Shown here piece by piece: positions 7,961-17,887 of a stretch of 64,000 nt of DNA. A program made the translations under genes and the position numbers. The notes under the pieces are model-generated. The model did not search any database and was not told the DNA's origin. It was given only the letters and a program-made list of their open reading frames with translations. Source of the DNA: Chitinophagaceae bacterium. GTDB lineage: Bacteria > Bacteroidota > Bacteroidia > Chitinophagales > Chitinophagaceae. The stretch is taken from assembly GCA_019638615.1 (NCBI GenBank), contig JAHBTL010000036.1:1-64000 (forward strand), given 5' to 3'. The stretch's first letter is position 1; each line of letters starts with the position of its first letter.

Positions 7961-10900
7961 ATGAAATCGAAACTGCTGCCATCTGTGTGGATCAGATCCA
8001 CATATGCATTTTTGGGATTCATACTTCCCTTCGTTTTCTTTTCCGCGGTACGGGCGAATAACAACCCGCCTTTATTAAAGCATGCTGAAAAGAATACTTT
8101 TCCGGAATTGAATAACCGGTTTTTCCAGGACACCACAGTGAAGGGCAGGATTACCGATGATACCGGTAATGGTATTGAAGGCGCCAATATACTGGAAAAG
8201 GGCACTACCAACGGAACACTTTCTGACGCAAACGGCAATTATTCACTGAGAGTAAAAAGCAGGAACAGCGTACTGGTAATATCATTTGTAGGATATACCA
8301 ACAGGGAGATCACGGCATCATCTGCCGCCCAGGCAAATGTGCAACTGGAGTCTCTCTCAAAAAGCCTGGAAGACGTGGTGGTGGTAGGCTATGGCACACA
8401 AAAACGTTCCGAGCTTACCAACGCGGTGGTACAGACCACGGGCGCCGAAATAAAAAAATCGACCAACCTGTCTGTTTCCAACTCCCTGGCCGGCAGATTG
8501 CCAGGCTTGTTTGTAGCGCAACAAAGCGCGTCGCCGGGCTTTGACGACGCACAGATACTGGTGAGAGGCGCCAAAACGTACAGGAATACTTCCGCCCTGA
8601 TCGTAATAGACGGGGTAGCCAATGCAGACCCGGACGGTTTGAACAGGCTCGATCCCAATGATATTGAATCCATTTCGGTATTGAAAGACGCTTCTGCCGC
8701 TATATATGGCGCACAGTCCGCCGGCGGTGTTATACTCGTTACTACCAAACGCGGTAAATCAGGAAAAGCTGCTTTTGATTTTTCCAGCACTTTTTCCTGG
8801 CAGTCGCCTACCATGAAGGTAAAGCCGGCAGACGTTTATGAATATATAGATGTGCTGAACAAACGCAGGGAACTGGAAGGCACTCCTCCTGATTTTCCAC
8901 AGGAAGTGATTGACGCCTTCAGGAACGGGACAAGGCGCGCTGAGAACTGGTACGACGCGCTGGTAGATCCACCGGTAGGACAAAACAGGCAATCGCTGAC
9001 CATGCGGGGCGGTACAGACAAAGTAAGATACTTTGTATCTGTTGGAACCGCTTACCAGGGTGGCATTATGCGGGGCGATGATAAAACCAAAGTAAAGCAA
9101 TACAATGTAAGAAGCAATATTGATGTTTCGGTAACCAGCAACTTTGAAGTTGGGCTCGACCTTTCCGGACGTGAAAAGGCAACAGAACTGCCTCAAAGCG
9201 GCCCCGGCGGCGACGTAGGCGCTTTTGCTTCCACAAGCCCGTTGCAGGAAGCCTATATCGGCGGAGACTACAGGTACCCCGGGGAAGGCTGGTCGCACTT
9301 AAACCCTGTGGCCAGGTTGCTCAGCCCGGGCTATCGCAGGTATAAAGCCGATGTTTTAAGTGGTACAGCTCGTTTCAAATGGAATATCCCTTATGTGAAG
9401 GGATTAACGCTCGATGGATTTACTTCTTTGGTTAAAACATACGAGTTCCGAAAAGTATTTAATTATGTTTGGCCATACTACGAAAAGGATCCCAATACTG
9501 GTGAAATAATACAAAAGCAGTCAAGAACCGTGGAAGACATTGGCTTAAGACAAGACTTTTACCAAAGTCAGCGGATTACCAATAACATCAAGCTGTCGTA
9601 TAATACAACAATAAACAATGATCATAAAATTGGTGTATTTGTAGCGTACGAACAAATGGATTTTAGAGCTGATACCATGTGGTACCAACGCCTGGGATAT
9701 GACTCTCCGTTACTTGATGAGCTTTTTGCAGGCAGCCCCAACCGCAATAACTGGCTGGGAGATGGCTGGCCGGCGGAAAATGCGAGGCGTAATTATTTTG
9801 GCAGGATAAGCTATGATTACAAGAGCAAGTACATGCTGGGCTTTAGTGCGAGGTATGATGGCTCTACCATCTTTCCCCAAAGCAGACGATATGGTTTCTT
9901 TCCCCAGGCATCCGCAGCATGGGTGGTTAGCAACGAATCCTTTATGCCCCAGAATATATTCAGCAATTTTAAGATCAGGGCTTCCTGGGGACAACTGGGT
10001 AACGACCGCGTAAATCCCTTCCAGTACCTTTCCGTATTTGGTTACGGAGCAGGATGGGTAGTGAACGGTGCAGATGCAAGGGGACTTACACAGATTGTGG
10101 ACGGGAACCCTAATATTACCTGGGAAGTAATGGAATCTACAGACCTGGGGATAGAGCTCGGTTTTTTACAAAACCGCCTCACTTTTGAACTTGACCTGTA
10201 TAAGAATAAAACATCCAATATCCTGGGAAGAAGACAGGCCTCCATTCCCGGCTATACCGGTCTGTCGCTGCCAGACGAGAACATAGGAAAGATGGATAAT
10301 AATGGATTTGAGATCCAGGCAGGTTACAGGCAAAACATCGGTAATGTAAGCATGCGCCTGAATGCCAACTTTGCTTATACACAAAATAAGATCGTATATT
10401 TTGATGAAACACCCCAGTCTGAACCTTACCAGAAACTGGAAGGTCAACCGCTGGGCTCCGGATTGTTATACAAGGCAATCGGCATTTACAGGAGCCAGGA
10501 CGACCTGGATAAAAATGTAAATTATCCCGGAGCAAGGATTGGTGGGTTGATCTTCGCGGACCTGAACAACGATGGAGAGATCAACAGCAGGGACAGGTAC
10601 ATGTTCAATACAACGCTGAACAACGGCGCATTGCTGGTACCAATGATGTTTGGGTTGAACATTGGGCTGGACTATAAGGATTTTGACCTGTCCATATTAT
10701 TAGCAGGTCAAAGCGGCGCCAAATGGAGGCTGTCAAACGGATTTAATTCAGGAGCGGGTGGTAACGGGCTCAGGTATGTAGCACTCAACAGCTTCGACCT
10801 GGATAACACGAATGCGGCGTTGCCTATGATCTCTCCTACAGGTTTTGCTGCGGAGAACAGTGATTTTTATTACCACAAAGCTACCTGGATGAGGTTGAAA

Positions 10901-11116
10901 TCCGCACAATTGGGATACACGCTACCCCGGAACCTGCTTACTAAATTCAGGATCTCCGCGCTGCGCCTGTACGTATCGGGCGATAACCTGTTCATGATCT
11001 TCAATAACCTTAGCAAGTACGGAGCCGGTGACCCCGAAACCGCGCCTCAAACCGGCAACGGTGGGGTATACCCGATGATGAGAACGATCAGCGCAGGTCT
11101 TAACATTACTTTCTAA
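7961..11116 (+). CDS. SusC/RagA-family TonB-dependent outer-membrane transporter
   Basis: This 1051-residue protein has the full SusC layout. A signal peptide (about residues 1-32) is followed by a carboxypeptidase-regulatory-like beta-sandwich at about 60-125 (KGRITDDTGNGIEGANI). Next come VVVGYGTQKRSELTNAV at about 140, the plug at about 150-265 (SISVLKDASAAIYGAQ, GGVILVTTKRGK), and a long beta-barrel ending in ISAGLNITF. It forms the pore that imports oligosaccharides or peptides when energised by TonB. The SusD partner starts 10 bp downstream. No ECF sigma, anti-sigma or hybrid two-component regulator is nearby, so its control cannot be read locally. Confidence 0.97.
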   Translation: MKSKLLPSVWIRSTYAFLGFILPFVFFSAVRANNNPPLLKHAEKNTFPELNNRFFQDTTVKGRITDDTGNGIEGANILEKGTTNGTLSDANGNYSLRVKSRNSVLVISFVGYTNREITASSAAQANVQLESLSKSLEDVVVVGYGTQKRSELTNAVVQTTGAEIKKSTNLSVSNSLAGRLPGLFVAQQSASPGFDDAQILVRGAKTYRNTSALIVIDGVANADPDGLNRLDPNDIESISVLKDASAAIYGAQSAGGVILVTTKRGKSGKAAFDFSSTFSWQSPTMKVKPADVYEYIDVLNKRRELEGTPPDFPQEVIDAFRNGTRRAENWYDALVDPPVGQNRQSLTMRGGTDKVRYFVSVGTAYQGGIMRGDDKTKVKQYNVRSNIDVSVTSNFEVGLDLSGREKATELPQSGPGGDVGAFASTSPLQEAYIGGDYRYPGEGWSHLNPVARLLSPGYRRYKADVLSGTARFKWNIPYVKGLTLDGFTSLVKTYEFRKVFNYVWPYYEKDPNTGEIIQKQSRTVEDIGLRQDFYQSQRITNNIKLSYNTTINNDHKIGVFVAYEQMDFRADTMWYQRLGYDSPLLDELFAGSPNRNNWLGDGWPAENARRNYFGRISYDYKSKYMLGFSARYDGSTIFPQSRRYGFFPQASAAWVVSNESFMPQNIFSNFKIRASWGQLGNDRVNPFQYLSVFGYGAGWVVNGADARGLTQIVDGNPNITWEVMESTDLGIELGFLQNRLTFELDLYKNKTSNILGRRQASIPGYTGLSLPDENIGKMDNNGFEIQAGYRQNIGNVSMRLNANFAYTQNKIVYFDETPQSEPYQKLEGQPLGSGLLYKAIGIYRSQDDLDKNVNYPGARIGGLIFADLNNDGEINSRDRYMFNTTLNNGALLVPMMFGLNIGLDYKDFDLSILLAGQSGAKWRLSNGFNSGAGGNGLRYVALNSFDLDNTNAALPMISPTGFAAENSDFYYHKATWMRLKSAQLGYTLPRNLLTKFRISALRLYVSGDNLFMIFNNLSKYGAGDPETAPQTGNGGVYPMMRTISAGLNITF

Positions 11117-11126
11117 TACTTTTTGT

Positions 11127-12965
11127 ATGAAAAATATTTTGCTTGATAAAACAATTAAAAAGGTAACGGTGATCATACTGGCAGGTGTCATTGCATCTGT
11201 TTCCTGTAACCGCGACCTGCTTAATAAAAAGCCTTTGAATGCAATATCGGAAGATGCTGTTTTCAATGATGCTACTTTTCTTCAGAACTACGTATACAAT
11301 GTGTACAATGGCATTAAACCGCCATGGAGCCCCGGCAGCGGCGGTTATGAAACATTAACAGATATTGCAGTGTCTCAGCCCGAAACACACGACAGGGCCG
11401 GAGGGATCCGCAATTATACTGATCGCATTATTACGCCCGATAATATTACCGGTCTTACCAATTTATGGAATGATGAATACAGCTATATCCGGAAAGCCAA
11501 TATCTTTTTTGAAAAAACAGCAACTTCCAGCATTCCTGAAGACAAGCTCAATCCCATGAAAGGAGAGGTTCATTTTTTAAGGGCCTGGATGTATTTTGAG
11601 CTGGTACGCACCTATGGCGGCGTTCCCCTCATCACCCAAAGCTTCAAGCTGGACGATGAAAGCTTTGACGTAGCCAGGAATTCTTTTAGCGACTGTGTAG
11701 CTTTCATCCTGCAGGAATGTGATAACGCCATCGGCTTCTTGGATGGCGTACCGGTGAACGAAGGAAAGATCAGCAAAAATGCCGCGCTGGCTCTAAAAGC
11801 AAGAGCGCTGCTGTATGCGGCAAGCCCGTTGAACAACCCGGCAAACGACCGGGCTAAATGGGAGGCCGCGGAAGCAGCTACCAAAGCGGTGCTGGATGCC
11901 GGTTACACGCTTCATGAAACCACCGACGATATATTCACCAAGCCGCTTAAAAACGACGAAACCATTTTCGGTAAATCGTATACCCCGTCAACAAGAATAC
12001 CCGACTGGGGATACAACTATGATTATTGGCCAAGCGGCTTTGACGCCAGGCAACGGTTGATGCCAACGCAGACCTTTGTGAACATGTTCCAGATGACCAA
12101 CGGCCAATATCCTTACCAGGCCGATGGGATTACTGTAAATGCCGCTTCCGGTTATGATCCTCAAAAACCGAATGAAAACAGGGACCCGAGGTATTATACA
12201 AGCGTTCTTTATCCGGGGGGTGGACCTGTATATATACAGGACGGATCAAAGACCACGCACCGGTTGTACGAATACTGGGAAGACGCAAACCCCAACCCGG
12301 ACAACGTCGCTCCTTATGCAAATCCCAACAAAGTAGACCCGGAGAATGGACAAACGTTGTTTGATTTTGGCAGGGATTCTAAAACGTATTGGGTAAAAGG
12401 ACTTACCCCTTTCCACTGGAGAGTACAAACAGGGTATACCTTCAGAAAGCTCATGGATTTTGACGGGCCGCGCGCCAGTTATGACTTTAATTACAACCAG
12501 GTAACTGTATTCATGAGGTTAACTGAATTTATCCTGAACTATGCTGAAATACAAATAGCCCTGGGCGATGAAGACAAGGCGCGCCAGTACATTAACATGG
12601 TCAGGAGCAGACCTTCTACCAATATGCCTGCTATTACCAGCAGCGGCGCCGACCTGGTACGCGACTACAGGAATGAAAGAGCGATTGAGCTGCACCTGGA
12701 AGATCAGCGTTTCTTTGATATCATGCGCTGGAAAGCCGCCCCTGGTATGATCGATATCCCGATCCGCGGGCTTACCAGCGTAAAGATGGACTGGACGGGC
12801 GCACAGGCAGGAGATCTGCTTGGTAAATTATCTTACACTTACGGCGAAATTCCTGAAGCTGAAAAAAGAGTGCCCTGGCCCGGAGACTATTATTATCTTT
12901 TTCCCATTCCAAACGATGAGGTAAGAAGAAGCAACGGAGCGCTGGAACAAAATCCGGGCTATTAA
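11127..12965 (+). CDS. RagB/SusD-family nutrient-binding lipoprotein
   Basis: This 612-residue protein is the lid partner of the upstream SusC transporter. A leader ends at Cys27 (ASVSC), followed by the typical SusD N-terminus with DLLNKKPLNAISEDAVFND. A helical TPR-like region follows (GEVHFLRAWMYFELVRTYGGVPL), and the conserved C-terminal portion includes ERAIELHLEDQRFFDIMRWK and FPIPNDEVRRSNGALEQNPGY. SusD proteins capture the ligand at the cell surface. The gene follows SusC by 10 bp and is closed by a terminator at 12996, so the pair forms a two-gene operon. The ligand is not predictable. Confidence 0.97.
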   Translation: MKNILLDKTIKKVTVIILAGVIASVSCNRDLLNKKPLNAISEDAVFNDATFLQNYVYNVYNGIKPPWSPGSGGYETLTDIAVSQPETHDRAGGIRNYTDRIITPDNITGLTNLWNDEYSYIRKANIFFEKTATSSIPEDKLNPMKGEVHFLRAWMYFELVRTYGGVPLITQSFKLDDESFDVARNSFSDCVAFILQECDNAIGFLDGVPVNEGKISKNAALALKARALLYAASPLNNPANDRAKWEAAEAATKAVLDAGYTLHETTDDIFTKPLKNDETIFGKSYTPSTRIPDWGYNYDYWPSGFDARQRLMPTQTFVNMFQMTNGQYPYQADGITVNAASGYDPQKPNENRDPRYYTSVLYPGGGPVYIQDGSKTTHRLYEYWEDANPNPDNVAPYANPNKVDPENGQTLFDFGRDSKTYWVKGLTPFHWRVQTGYTFRKLMDFDGPRASYDFNYNQVTVFMRLTEFILNYAEIQIALGDEDKARQYINMVRSRPSTNMPAITSSGADLVRDYRNERAIELHLEDQRFFDIMRWKAAPGMIDIPIRGLTSVKMDWTGAQAGDLLGKLSYTYGEIPEAEKRVPWPGDYYYLFPIPNDEVRRSNGALEQNPGY

Positions 12966-12995
12966 AGATTGCAGTTAATTGAGTGAAAATAATAG

Positions 12996-13026
12996 AAAAG
13001 GCTGTCTGATAGGGCAGCCTTTTCTT
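12996..13026 (+). terminator. Rho-independent terminator after SusD
   Basis: AAAAGGCTGTC and GGGCAGCCTTTTCTTT form a stem of about 10 bp around TGATA, ending in T-rich sequence, 31 bp after the SusD stop. Confidence 0.75.
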
Positions 13027-13062
13027 TGACCAGAACGGCGGGAGACGCAATTGTTGAACGGT

Positions 13063-13133
13063 TGTACTGAGAAAACCTATAAGGTTTGCAGCGCTGCAAT
13101 GCTGCCCGGCAAACCTTATAGGTTTATCCAACA
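13063..13133. repeat. Interspersed nested-palindrome repeat, copy A
   Basis: AAACCTATAAGGTTTG (13073-13088) and its exact complement CAAACCTTATAGGTTT (13110-13125) flank GCGCTGCAATGCTGCCCGG. Each 16-nt arm is itself nearly palindromic. A second copy with a larger centre is at 18026-18121. The rest of the 12966-13285 gap holds a diverged member of the ATTGCGAG repeat family at about 13165-13245 and no gene. Confidence 0.85.
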
Positions 13134-13285
13134 CTAAAACAAAGTATACATTAACTCAACCGCTCGCCCGTCTTTGCGAGTCCGCCCGGATAAGGGTTTG
13201 ATGTAAATGTATCTTGCGGCGGACGAAGCAATCCTCGCAGTTTGAAGAATGATGGTACAAAAGTTGAACATATAACCTACCTGTT

Positions 13286-14251
13286 TTAAAATTTAGCTAC
13301 TTTGTTTTTTACCGGCTTTACCGTACGGAGGTAATCATAGATGGCCCCAAGGTCTTTTTCACTCATGCTGCCATACGTTGTCCAGGGCATGGGCGTATTA
13401 AAGTCACTGGGCTTTGCTGCTGCTTTGGCATAACCGGGATCGCTATACATTTTAAAGCGCCTGATAAACATCTCCTTTGTCCAGCCTCCAATACCTGTTT
13501 CCATATCAGCCGTAATATTTGCGGAATACACTTTGCCTGATGGTATATGAAACCCGCTGCCTCCGCCAAACTCCGTGCCTGGTATTATATCACCTTTATC
13601 TTCCTTTGAATGGCATTGCACGCAACTCGCCATATTCACCAGGTATCTGCCGTATTCAACAGTATTGTTTGTATCGGGCTGCGCATTTAATTCAGCTTTG
13701 GCAGGAAATGTGTTCACGAGAATATTCAAAGGAAAATCAAGCTCACGTTCCGGAATATTACTTTCAACAGGTTTTAATGTTCTTATATAGGCAATAATGG
13801 AATAAATATCCTCCCGGCTCATTGCCGCATACCGCTCAAAAGGCATTAACGGAAAAATAGCGGAGCCATCTTTGCTTACCCCTTCCGTAATGGCACGCAG
13901 TATTTCGCCATCGCTCCAGTTGCCAAGCGCGTATGGTGTGATGTTTTTGGAGTAAAGATTACCGGGGAAATCCATCTCCCTCGTAAAACCCTCACCGCCG
14001 GCGCCAAAAGCGGAGGAGTCAACCGGGCCTGCAAAAAAGCTAAAATCACGCTTTGAATGACATGCCATGCATACAGCCGCACCGTTAGCAAGGTATTTAC
14101 CCCTTGTTACCCTTTGAGGTGTAATATCAATCTTTATATCCGGTGCGGTGTCAGCATGTGGCATTGCATATGCAACGTAGGCCGCTGCAATTATTATTAA
14201 TGCTGCAGGAATGGTAATGGATATAATGATAATTTTTAAAACCTTTTTCAT
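13286..14251 (-). CDS. Membrane-anchored di-haem cytochrome c
   Basis: This 321-residue protein starts with one hydrophobic helix (about residues 5-30) acting as signal or anchor. It has two covalent haem sites, CMACH at 61-65 and CVQCH at 210-214, each in its own cytochrome c domain. Downstream methionines (FPLMPFERY, TPMPWTTYGSM) could be axial ligands. It resembles the cytochrome c subunits of periplasmic alcohol or gluconate dehydrogenases, but no flavin or quinoprotein subunit is adjacent. It follows the 14264-15031 lipoprotein gene by 12 bp, so the two are probably co-transcribed. The likely role is periplasmic electron transfer. Confidence 0.88.
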   Translation of the reverse strand: MKKVLKIIIISITIPAALIIIAAAYVAYAMPHADTAPDIKIDITPQRVTRGKYLANGAAVCMACHSKRDFSFFAGPVDSSAFGAGGEGFTREMDFPGNLYSKNITPYALGNWSDGEILRAITEGVSKDGSAIFPLMPFERYAAMSREDIYSIIAYIRTLKPVESNIPERELDFPLNILVNTFPAKAELNAQPDTNNTVEYGRYLVNMASCVQCHSKEDKGDIIPGTEFGGGSGFHIPSGKVYSANITADMETGIGGWTKEMFIRRFKMYSDPGYAKAAAKPSDFNTPMPWTTYGSMSEKDLGAIYDYLRTVKPVKNKVAKF

Positions 14252-14263
14252 TTTTATAATGAA

Positions 14264-15031
14264 TTAATTAGCCTGCCTGTACACAAAATCCCTGAGGCTG
14301 ATGATAAGATCGCCATTGTTTTTACTTAGCGTATATTTTGTAGGATAATACCCGGACAGCTGAAACTTTGCAGGCTGCGGAATGCTGCGCTCAAAAACAT
14401 TGTTTGCGTCAATAAAAGCCTTGGTTATCATTGGCTCCAAAAAAGTTACCCTGCCGTCATAACTGCCATAAATAAACGTTTCTGTAAAAGGCTGCCCGTT
14501 CAGTTCCGGCGTAGTTGCATCAACCCAGTGTGTGCCCATTTTTTCAACACCACCCGGCACAGGAAAATAAGTGGCAGGGAAATAATCAGGTGCAGGAAAA
14601 ATGACAAACTTTGAGCTGTCTGTTTCAAAAGCAGGAATATTCAAACGACCTGCCTCGGTCTGCATATAAAAATGAAAATCAAAATGAGGCACTGTATAAA
14701 TAGGTGCAGGTTCATGCCCTTCAGGGTTCCAGTCAAGCAGGGCATGTGTGAACGGGAGTGATGTTATCTTGCTGTTAAACGAAAGCGAAACGCTGTTTAC
14801 ATGCTGATGCCCGCCACCGGAGCTTACCAGGCTTTCCATCGCTTCTTTATTTACCACGATCGAAGCTGTAAGCGGCTTACCGTCATGGCCCAATTGCACA
14901 GAAGTCCATGCTTTACCATGCTGAAATTCCAGCTCAGGGCCTTTTAATTCTTTGTAATGATTGTCTTTGTCTTTTTTACATGAAGTGAATACTGCTGCCG
15001 CAATGCAGCAAAGAATAAATAACCTTTTCAT
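14264..15031 (-). CDS. Lipoprotein resembling DUF5602/TTHB210-type proteins
   Basis: This 255-residue lipoprotein has a leader ending at Cys18 (VFTSC) and a lysine-rich linker. The body contains a histidine-rich stretch, VPHFDFHFYMQTE at about residue 125, plus GGGHQHV near 75 and THWVDATTPELNG near 170. The His-x-Asp-x-His layout suggests a metal site, and the overall pattern recalls the DUF5602/TTHB210-like family, which I name from memory with moderate confidence. Its partner 12 bp downstream is a di-haem cytochrome, which hints at a redox or copper/haem-linked role. The function is unknown. Confidence 0.7.
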   Translation of the reverse strand: MKRLFILCCIAAAVFTSCKKDKDNHYKELKGPELEFQHGKAWTSVQLGHDGKPLTASIVVNKEAMESLVSSGGGHQHVNSVSLSFNSKITSLPFTHALLDWNPEGHEPAPIYTVPHFDFHFYMQTEAGRLNIPAFETDSSKFVIFPAPDYFPATYFPVPGGVEKMGTHWVDATTPELNGQPFTETFIYGSYDGRVTFLEPMITKAFIDANNVFERSIPQPAKFQLSGYYPTKYTLSKNNGDLIISLRDFVYRQAN

Positions 15032-15188
15032 TGTTTGAATGTTTAAAATATGCCTGCCAATGCAGGCGTTTATTAATAAGAGTGCAAAATTGCTTTTGAA
15101 AAAAATGTATTACTATAACCGAAATGTCCAATGGACGTCACTACATCCGGGGATTCAAATTGGTCAATGTTTGAAATGGAACAAATGA

Positions 15189-17042
15189 TCACCTCACAAG
15201 AAGCATTTTCCTGCTCCCGGCCAGCTTGTTATCCACCAATAAGCTGTACGTATAATTACCAGGGGCAAATGCTGATGCATCTATATGTACAACACCTTTA
15301 CCTGCTCCTGGTAATGTTATTTGCCTGATTGTTTTACCGCTCATATCTGTGATAACAATTTGTGCATTATTACACCTGGCCGGTAAGGTATAGCTTACAA
15401 CAGTTGTATTACTGAAAGGGTTGGGTGTGTTTTGTTCAAGCGATGCACCGGGGATGCTTTTTACAGGTAACGGCCTACTATTCCCTGTTTCCGGGTTGCT
15501 TACTAATGCTTCAAGTTGCTCAATTCTTTGTTCCAGCAGCTCATTCTGTTTCGACAATTCCTGGACTGCTTTTACCAGCGGCACAACAAAATTATCATAC
15601 CGCAGTCCATACAAACCGTCTTTAGTTACTGGCTTATCAACACCGCTGAATTCAAAATTCAATTTCTTTGCGGCGGCCTCAACATCCTGCGCTACAAAAC
15701 CATCGTGAATGATTTTACCGGCCCCGTCAATTGACCTGGCGCTAATATCTTCGGCATTACTTCTTATATTGTCATTATGAATGCCCGAATTTTTATTAAG
15801 ATGAGCATGCAGGTTTCTTGTATCTACCGTGTAGGTTATCGGCTTTAATGCATTGATGAACGCCAGCCCGGGAACGTCTTCCTTAATATCTCTTTTATAA
15901 CGTCCGTCAGAAAAAGTAGTCCAGCCTACCTGCCCGCCGATTGAAGTAACAGCAGTATTACCCAGCCGCACCTGGTTTGAAGCCGTTGCCCGCGCCAGGT
16001 AACCGATGGAAGTTGAATTGCTCACAAGGTCGAAGCTGTTAGGACCGGAATAAGCGCCTAATGCCGTGTTTTGAATACCTGTTTTGTTGATCTGCAAAGC
16101 GCTGTATCCGATACCTGTATTATACTGCCCGGTGGTATTGCCGCTCATTGCGGTTACACCCATCGCGGTATTAAAAACGCCGCCTGTATTATGGTACATT
16201 GCGCTTACACCTATGGCAGTATTGACAGAGCCTTTTGTGTTGTTGTATAAAGCCCTCGTTCCGATTGCGGTGTTTTCATATCCGGATATAGTATTAAACA
16301 GCGCTTTCGATCCTACTGCCGTGGTATAGCTTTCATAACTATATATATCGCCTGTGAAGTTATACAATGCCGAATCGCCTATAGCGACTGTATTATTATT
16401 CCGTACGCTTTTAAACATTGCCATCGTGCCTATAGCCACATTAGAATAACCCCTGGTGTTGCTGTACATTACATATTTGCCTAAGGCCGTATTATCATTA
16501 CCGGTTTGGTTTTGCCACAGCGCAGAATACCCGTATGCTGTATTGTTATTACCACTAACGTTGTTGTAAAGCGACCATGTTCCTGCAGCGCTGTTATATG
16601 AGCCTGTTGTATTTAAGTAGATGGAAAAATGCCCGTTTGCAACATTATCCCTGCCTGAAGTATTGTTGTATAGCGCACTGTAGCCTGATGCCGTATTGTT
16701 AATGCCGCCGCTTAGTTTACCCAATGCATATGCTCCTATACCCGTGTTGTTATTTCCTGTTATACCTGTACTGCCGGCGTTGGCGCCCACAAAGATATTC
16801 GATGTCCCGGTAGCATGCAATGTTACCTGTTTATTCAGGTAAAGCCTGCCAGAGGCATATATGTTTCGCCATGCAAGCAAATCACTGCCCAGGTCTATAG
16901 CATTGCTGGTATTGGGCAAAAGGCTTTGATTTACAGCGGTTGGAGCGGTAAGATTAGATAATGATTTATTCGTTTGCGCGTTACTGTTATATTGACACAG
17001 CGCTGAAAACACTATGGCTGTTATGCATAATTTTGTTTTCAT
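15189..17042 (-). CDS. Secreted fibre protein: 23-residue repeats, S74 chaperone domain, T9SS sorting domain
   Basis: This 617-residue protein has a signal peptide (about residues 1-22). Residues about 85-370 form a run of roughly 23-residue repeats of the kind NTAxGxxALYNNTxG, likely a beta-roll similar to trimeric adhesin heads. Residues about 380-510 form a peptidase S74 intramolecular chaperone domain (FSDGRYKRDIKEDVPG), with a short coiled coil after it (ELSKQNELLEQRIEQLEAL). The last 80 residues are a T9SS type A sorting domain (TPNPFSNTTVVSYTLPA to the C-terminal arginine). It is probably a trimeric surface fibre. S74 domains come from phage tail spikes and occur in many Bacteroidota surface proteins. 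Confidence 0.88.
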   Translation of the reverse strand: MKTKLCITAIVFSALCQYNSNAQTNKSLSNLTAPTAVNQSLLPNTSNAIDLGSDLLAWRNIYASGRLYLNKQVTLHATGTSNIFVGANAGSTGITGNNNTGIGAYALGKLSGGINNTASGYSALYNNTSGRDNVANGHFSIYLNTTGSYNSAAGTWSLYNNVSGNNNTAYGYSALWQNQTGNDNTALGKYVMYSNTRGYSNVAIGTMAMFKSVRNNNTVAIGDSALYNFTGDIYSYESYTTAVGSKALFNTISGYENTAIGTRALYNNTKGSVNTAIGVSAMYHNTGGVFNTAMGVTAMSGNTTGQYNTGIGYSALQINKTGIQNTALGAYSGPNSFDLVSNSTSIGYLARATASNQVRLGNTAVTSIGGQVGWTTFSDGRYKRDIKEDVPGLAFINALKPITYTVDTRNLHAHLNKNSGIHNDNIRSNAEDISARSIDGAGKIIHDGFVAQDVEAAAKKLNFEFSGVDKPVTKDGLYGLRYDNFVVPLVKAVQELSKQNELLEQRIEQLEALVSNPETGNSRPLPVKSIPGASLEQNTPNPFSNTTVVSYTLPARCNNAQIVITDMSGKTIRQITLPGAGKGVVHIDASAFAPGNYTYSLLVDNKLAGSRKMLLVR

Positions 17043-17114
17043 TTGTTTTATTTTTATGGATTGATGATTTGATTTGCCAGGGGTAAAAACAACTTTTTTA
17101 AGTTGACTAACGTA

Positions 17115-17771
17115 TCAGCAGAATGCCGGCAGGGGGATGGGCTCAAGCATTATTGCCTGCACGCTGTTCCTGATTTCTTCTGTAACCGCGGTATAATTTT
17201 TTGCAAGCCCCGGTACAATGGTTTTGCTTTCCAGTAGCTGCCATATATCCCTTTTACTAAACCCCAGTTGCTGTAATGAGGTGGAAGGAATATTAATTTG
17301 CAATTCGTCTACGGCATGTATTACAGGTTTTCTAAAGGCAGGAGCATATACTTCCGCAATGGTGGCATAATGATAAACCTCATCTTTCCTGCGCACAAAA
17401 AATTCAATAACGCGGACTTTGGCAGTGTTACGCCCGCTTTTAAACGAATCCTGTAACCATAAGGGAATTGGCGTAATAAAGACATCCAGAACATTTTTTT
17501 GAATAGCAAATCCCTTTGCTTTAAAAGCCCGGCCAATGCCTGTTCCGCCTTTTATATCATTGTTTATGCTGCACATTTCTTCTGATTGTCGCCAGTCGTC
17601 ATTTTTGAAAGTGATGGCATACGTTGTCGTAACCATGTCTTCATTTACCAATAGCGCTTCTCTTACACGATCATCGTCATATAACACCTGAACAGTGATC
17701 GTTTTGTATTTTTGTTCAAGCATTTCCGTATGAAGCAAGCCGCCGGGGCTATAAGATACCTGCTGTTTCAT
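17115..17771 (-). CDS. Conserved-looking protein of unknown function
   Basis: I do not recognise this 218-residue protein. It has no signal peptide or membrane segment and is predicted soluble and cytoplasmic. The sequence is mixed alpha/beta with no cysteine pairs or obvious catalytic motif. Its reading frame is intact with a normal amino-acid mix, and it lies 72 bp upstream of the S74 fibre gene on the same strand, so it is probably expressed. A 26-codon hydrophobic frame ends one base before its ATG. Confidence 0.7.
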   Translation of the reverse strand: MKQQVSYSPGGLLHTEMLEQKYKTITVQVLYDDDRVREALLVNEDMVTTTYAITFKNDDWRQSEEMCSINNDIKGGTGIGRAFKAKGFAIQKNVLDVFITPIPLWLQDSFKSGRNTAKVRVIEFFVRRKDEVYHYATIAEVYAPAFRKPVIHAVDELQINIPSTSLQQLGFSKRDIWQLLESKTIVPGLAKNYTAVTEEIRNSVQAIMLEPIPLPAFC

Positions 17772-17772
17772 T

Positions 17773-17853
17773 TTATTTCAACATATAGCGGTTTAATAAA
17801 AAAGTAGCCAGTAACAGCACAGCATTTACAGAAAACATAGCTTGCATAAGCAT
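17773..17853 (-). CDS. Possible 26-residue hydrophobic peptide
   Basis: A short frame (MLMQAMFSVNAVLLLATFLL, then NRYMLK) encodes what looks like a single membrane helix with a positive tail. Its stop codon is one base upstream of the ATG at 17771, an arrangement seen in translationally coupled leaders. It has no clear ribosome site and could be chance, so confidence is low. Confidence 0.2.
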   Translation of the reverse strand: MLMQAMFSVNAVLLLATFLLNRYMLK

Positions 17854-17887
17854 CCTGATTTTTCTTCATTATAGTAAAATGGCTTAG

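Noticed and set aside
15189-17042. S74 fibre gene considered as part of a prophage
   Set aside because: It has a signal peptide and T9SS sorting domain, and no phage genes are nearby.
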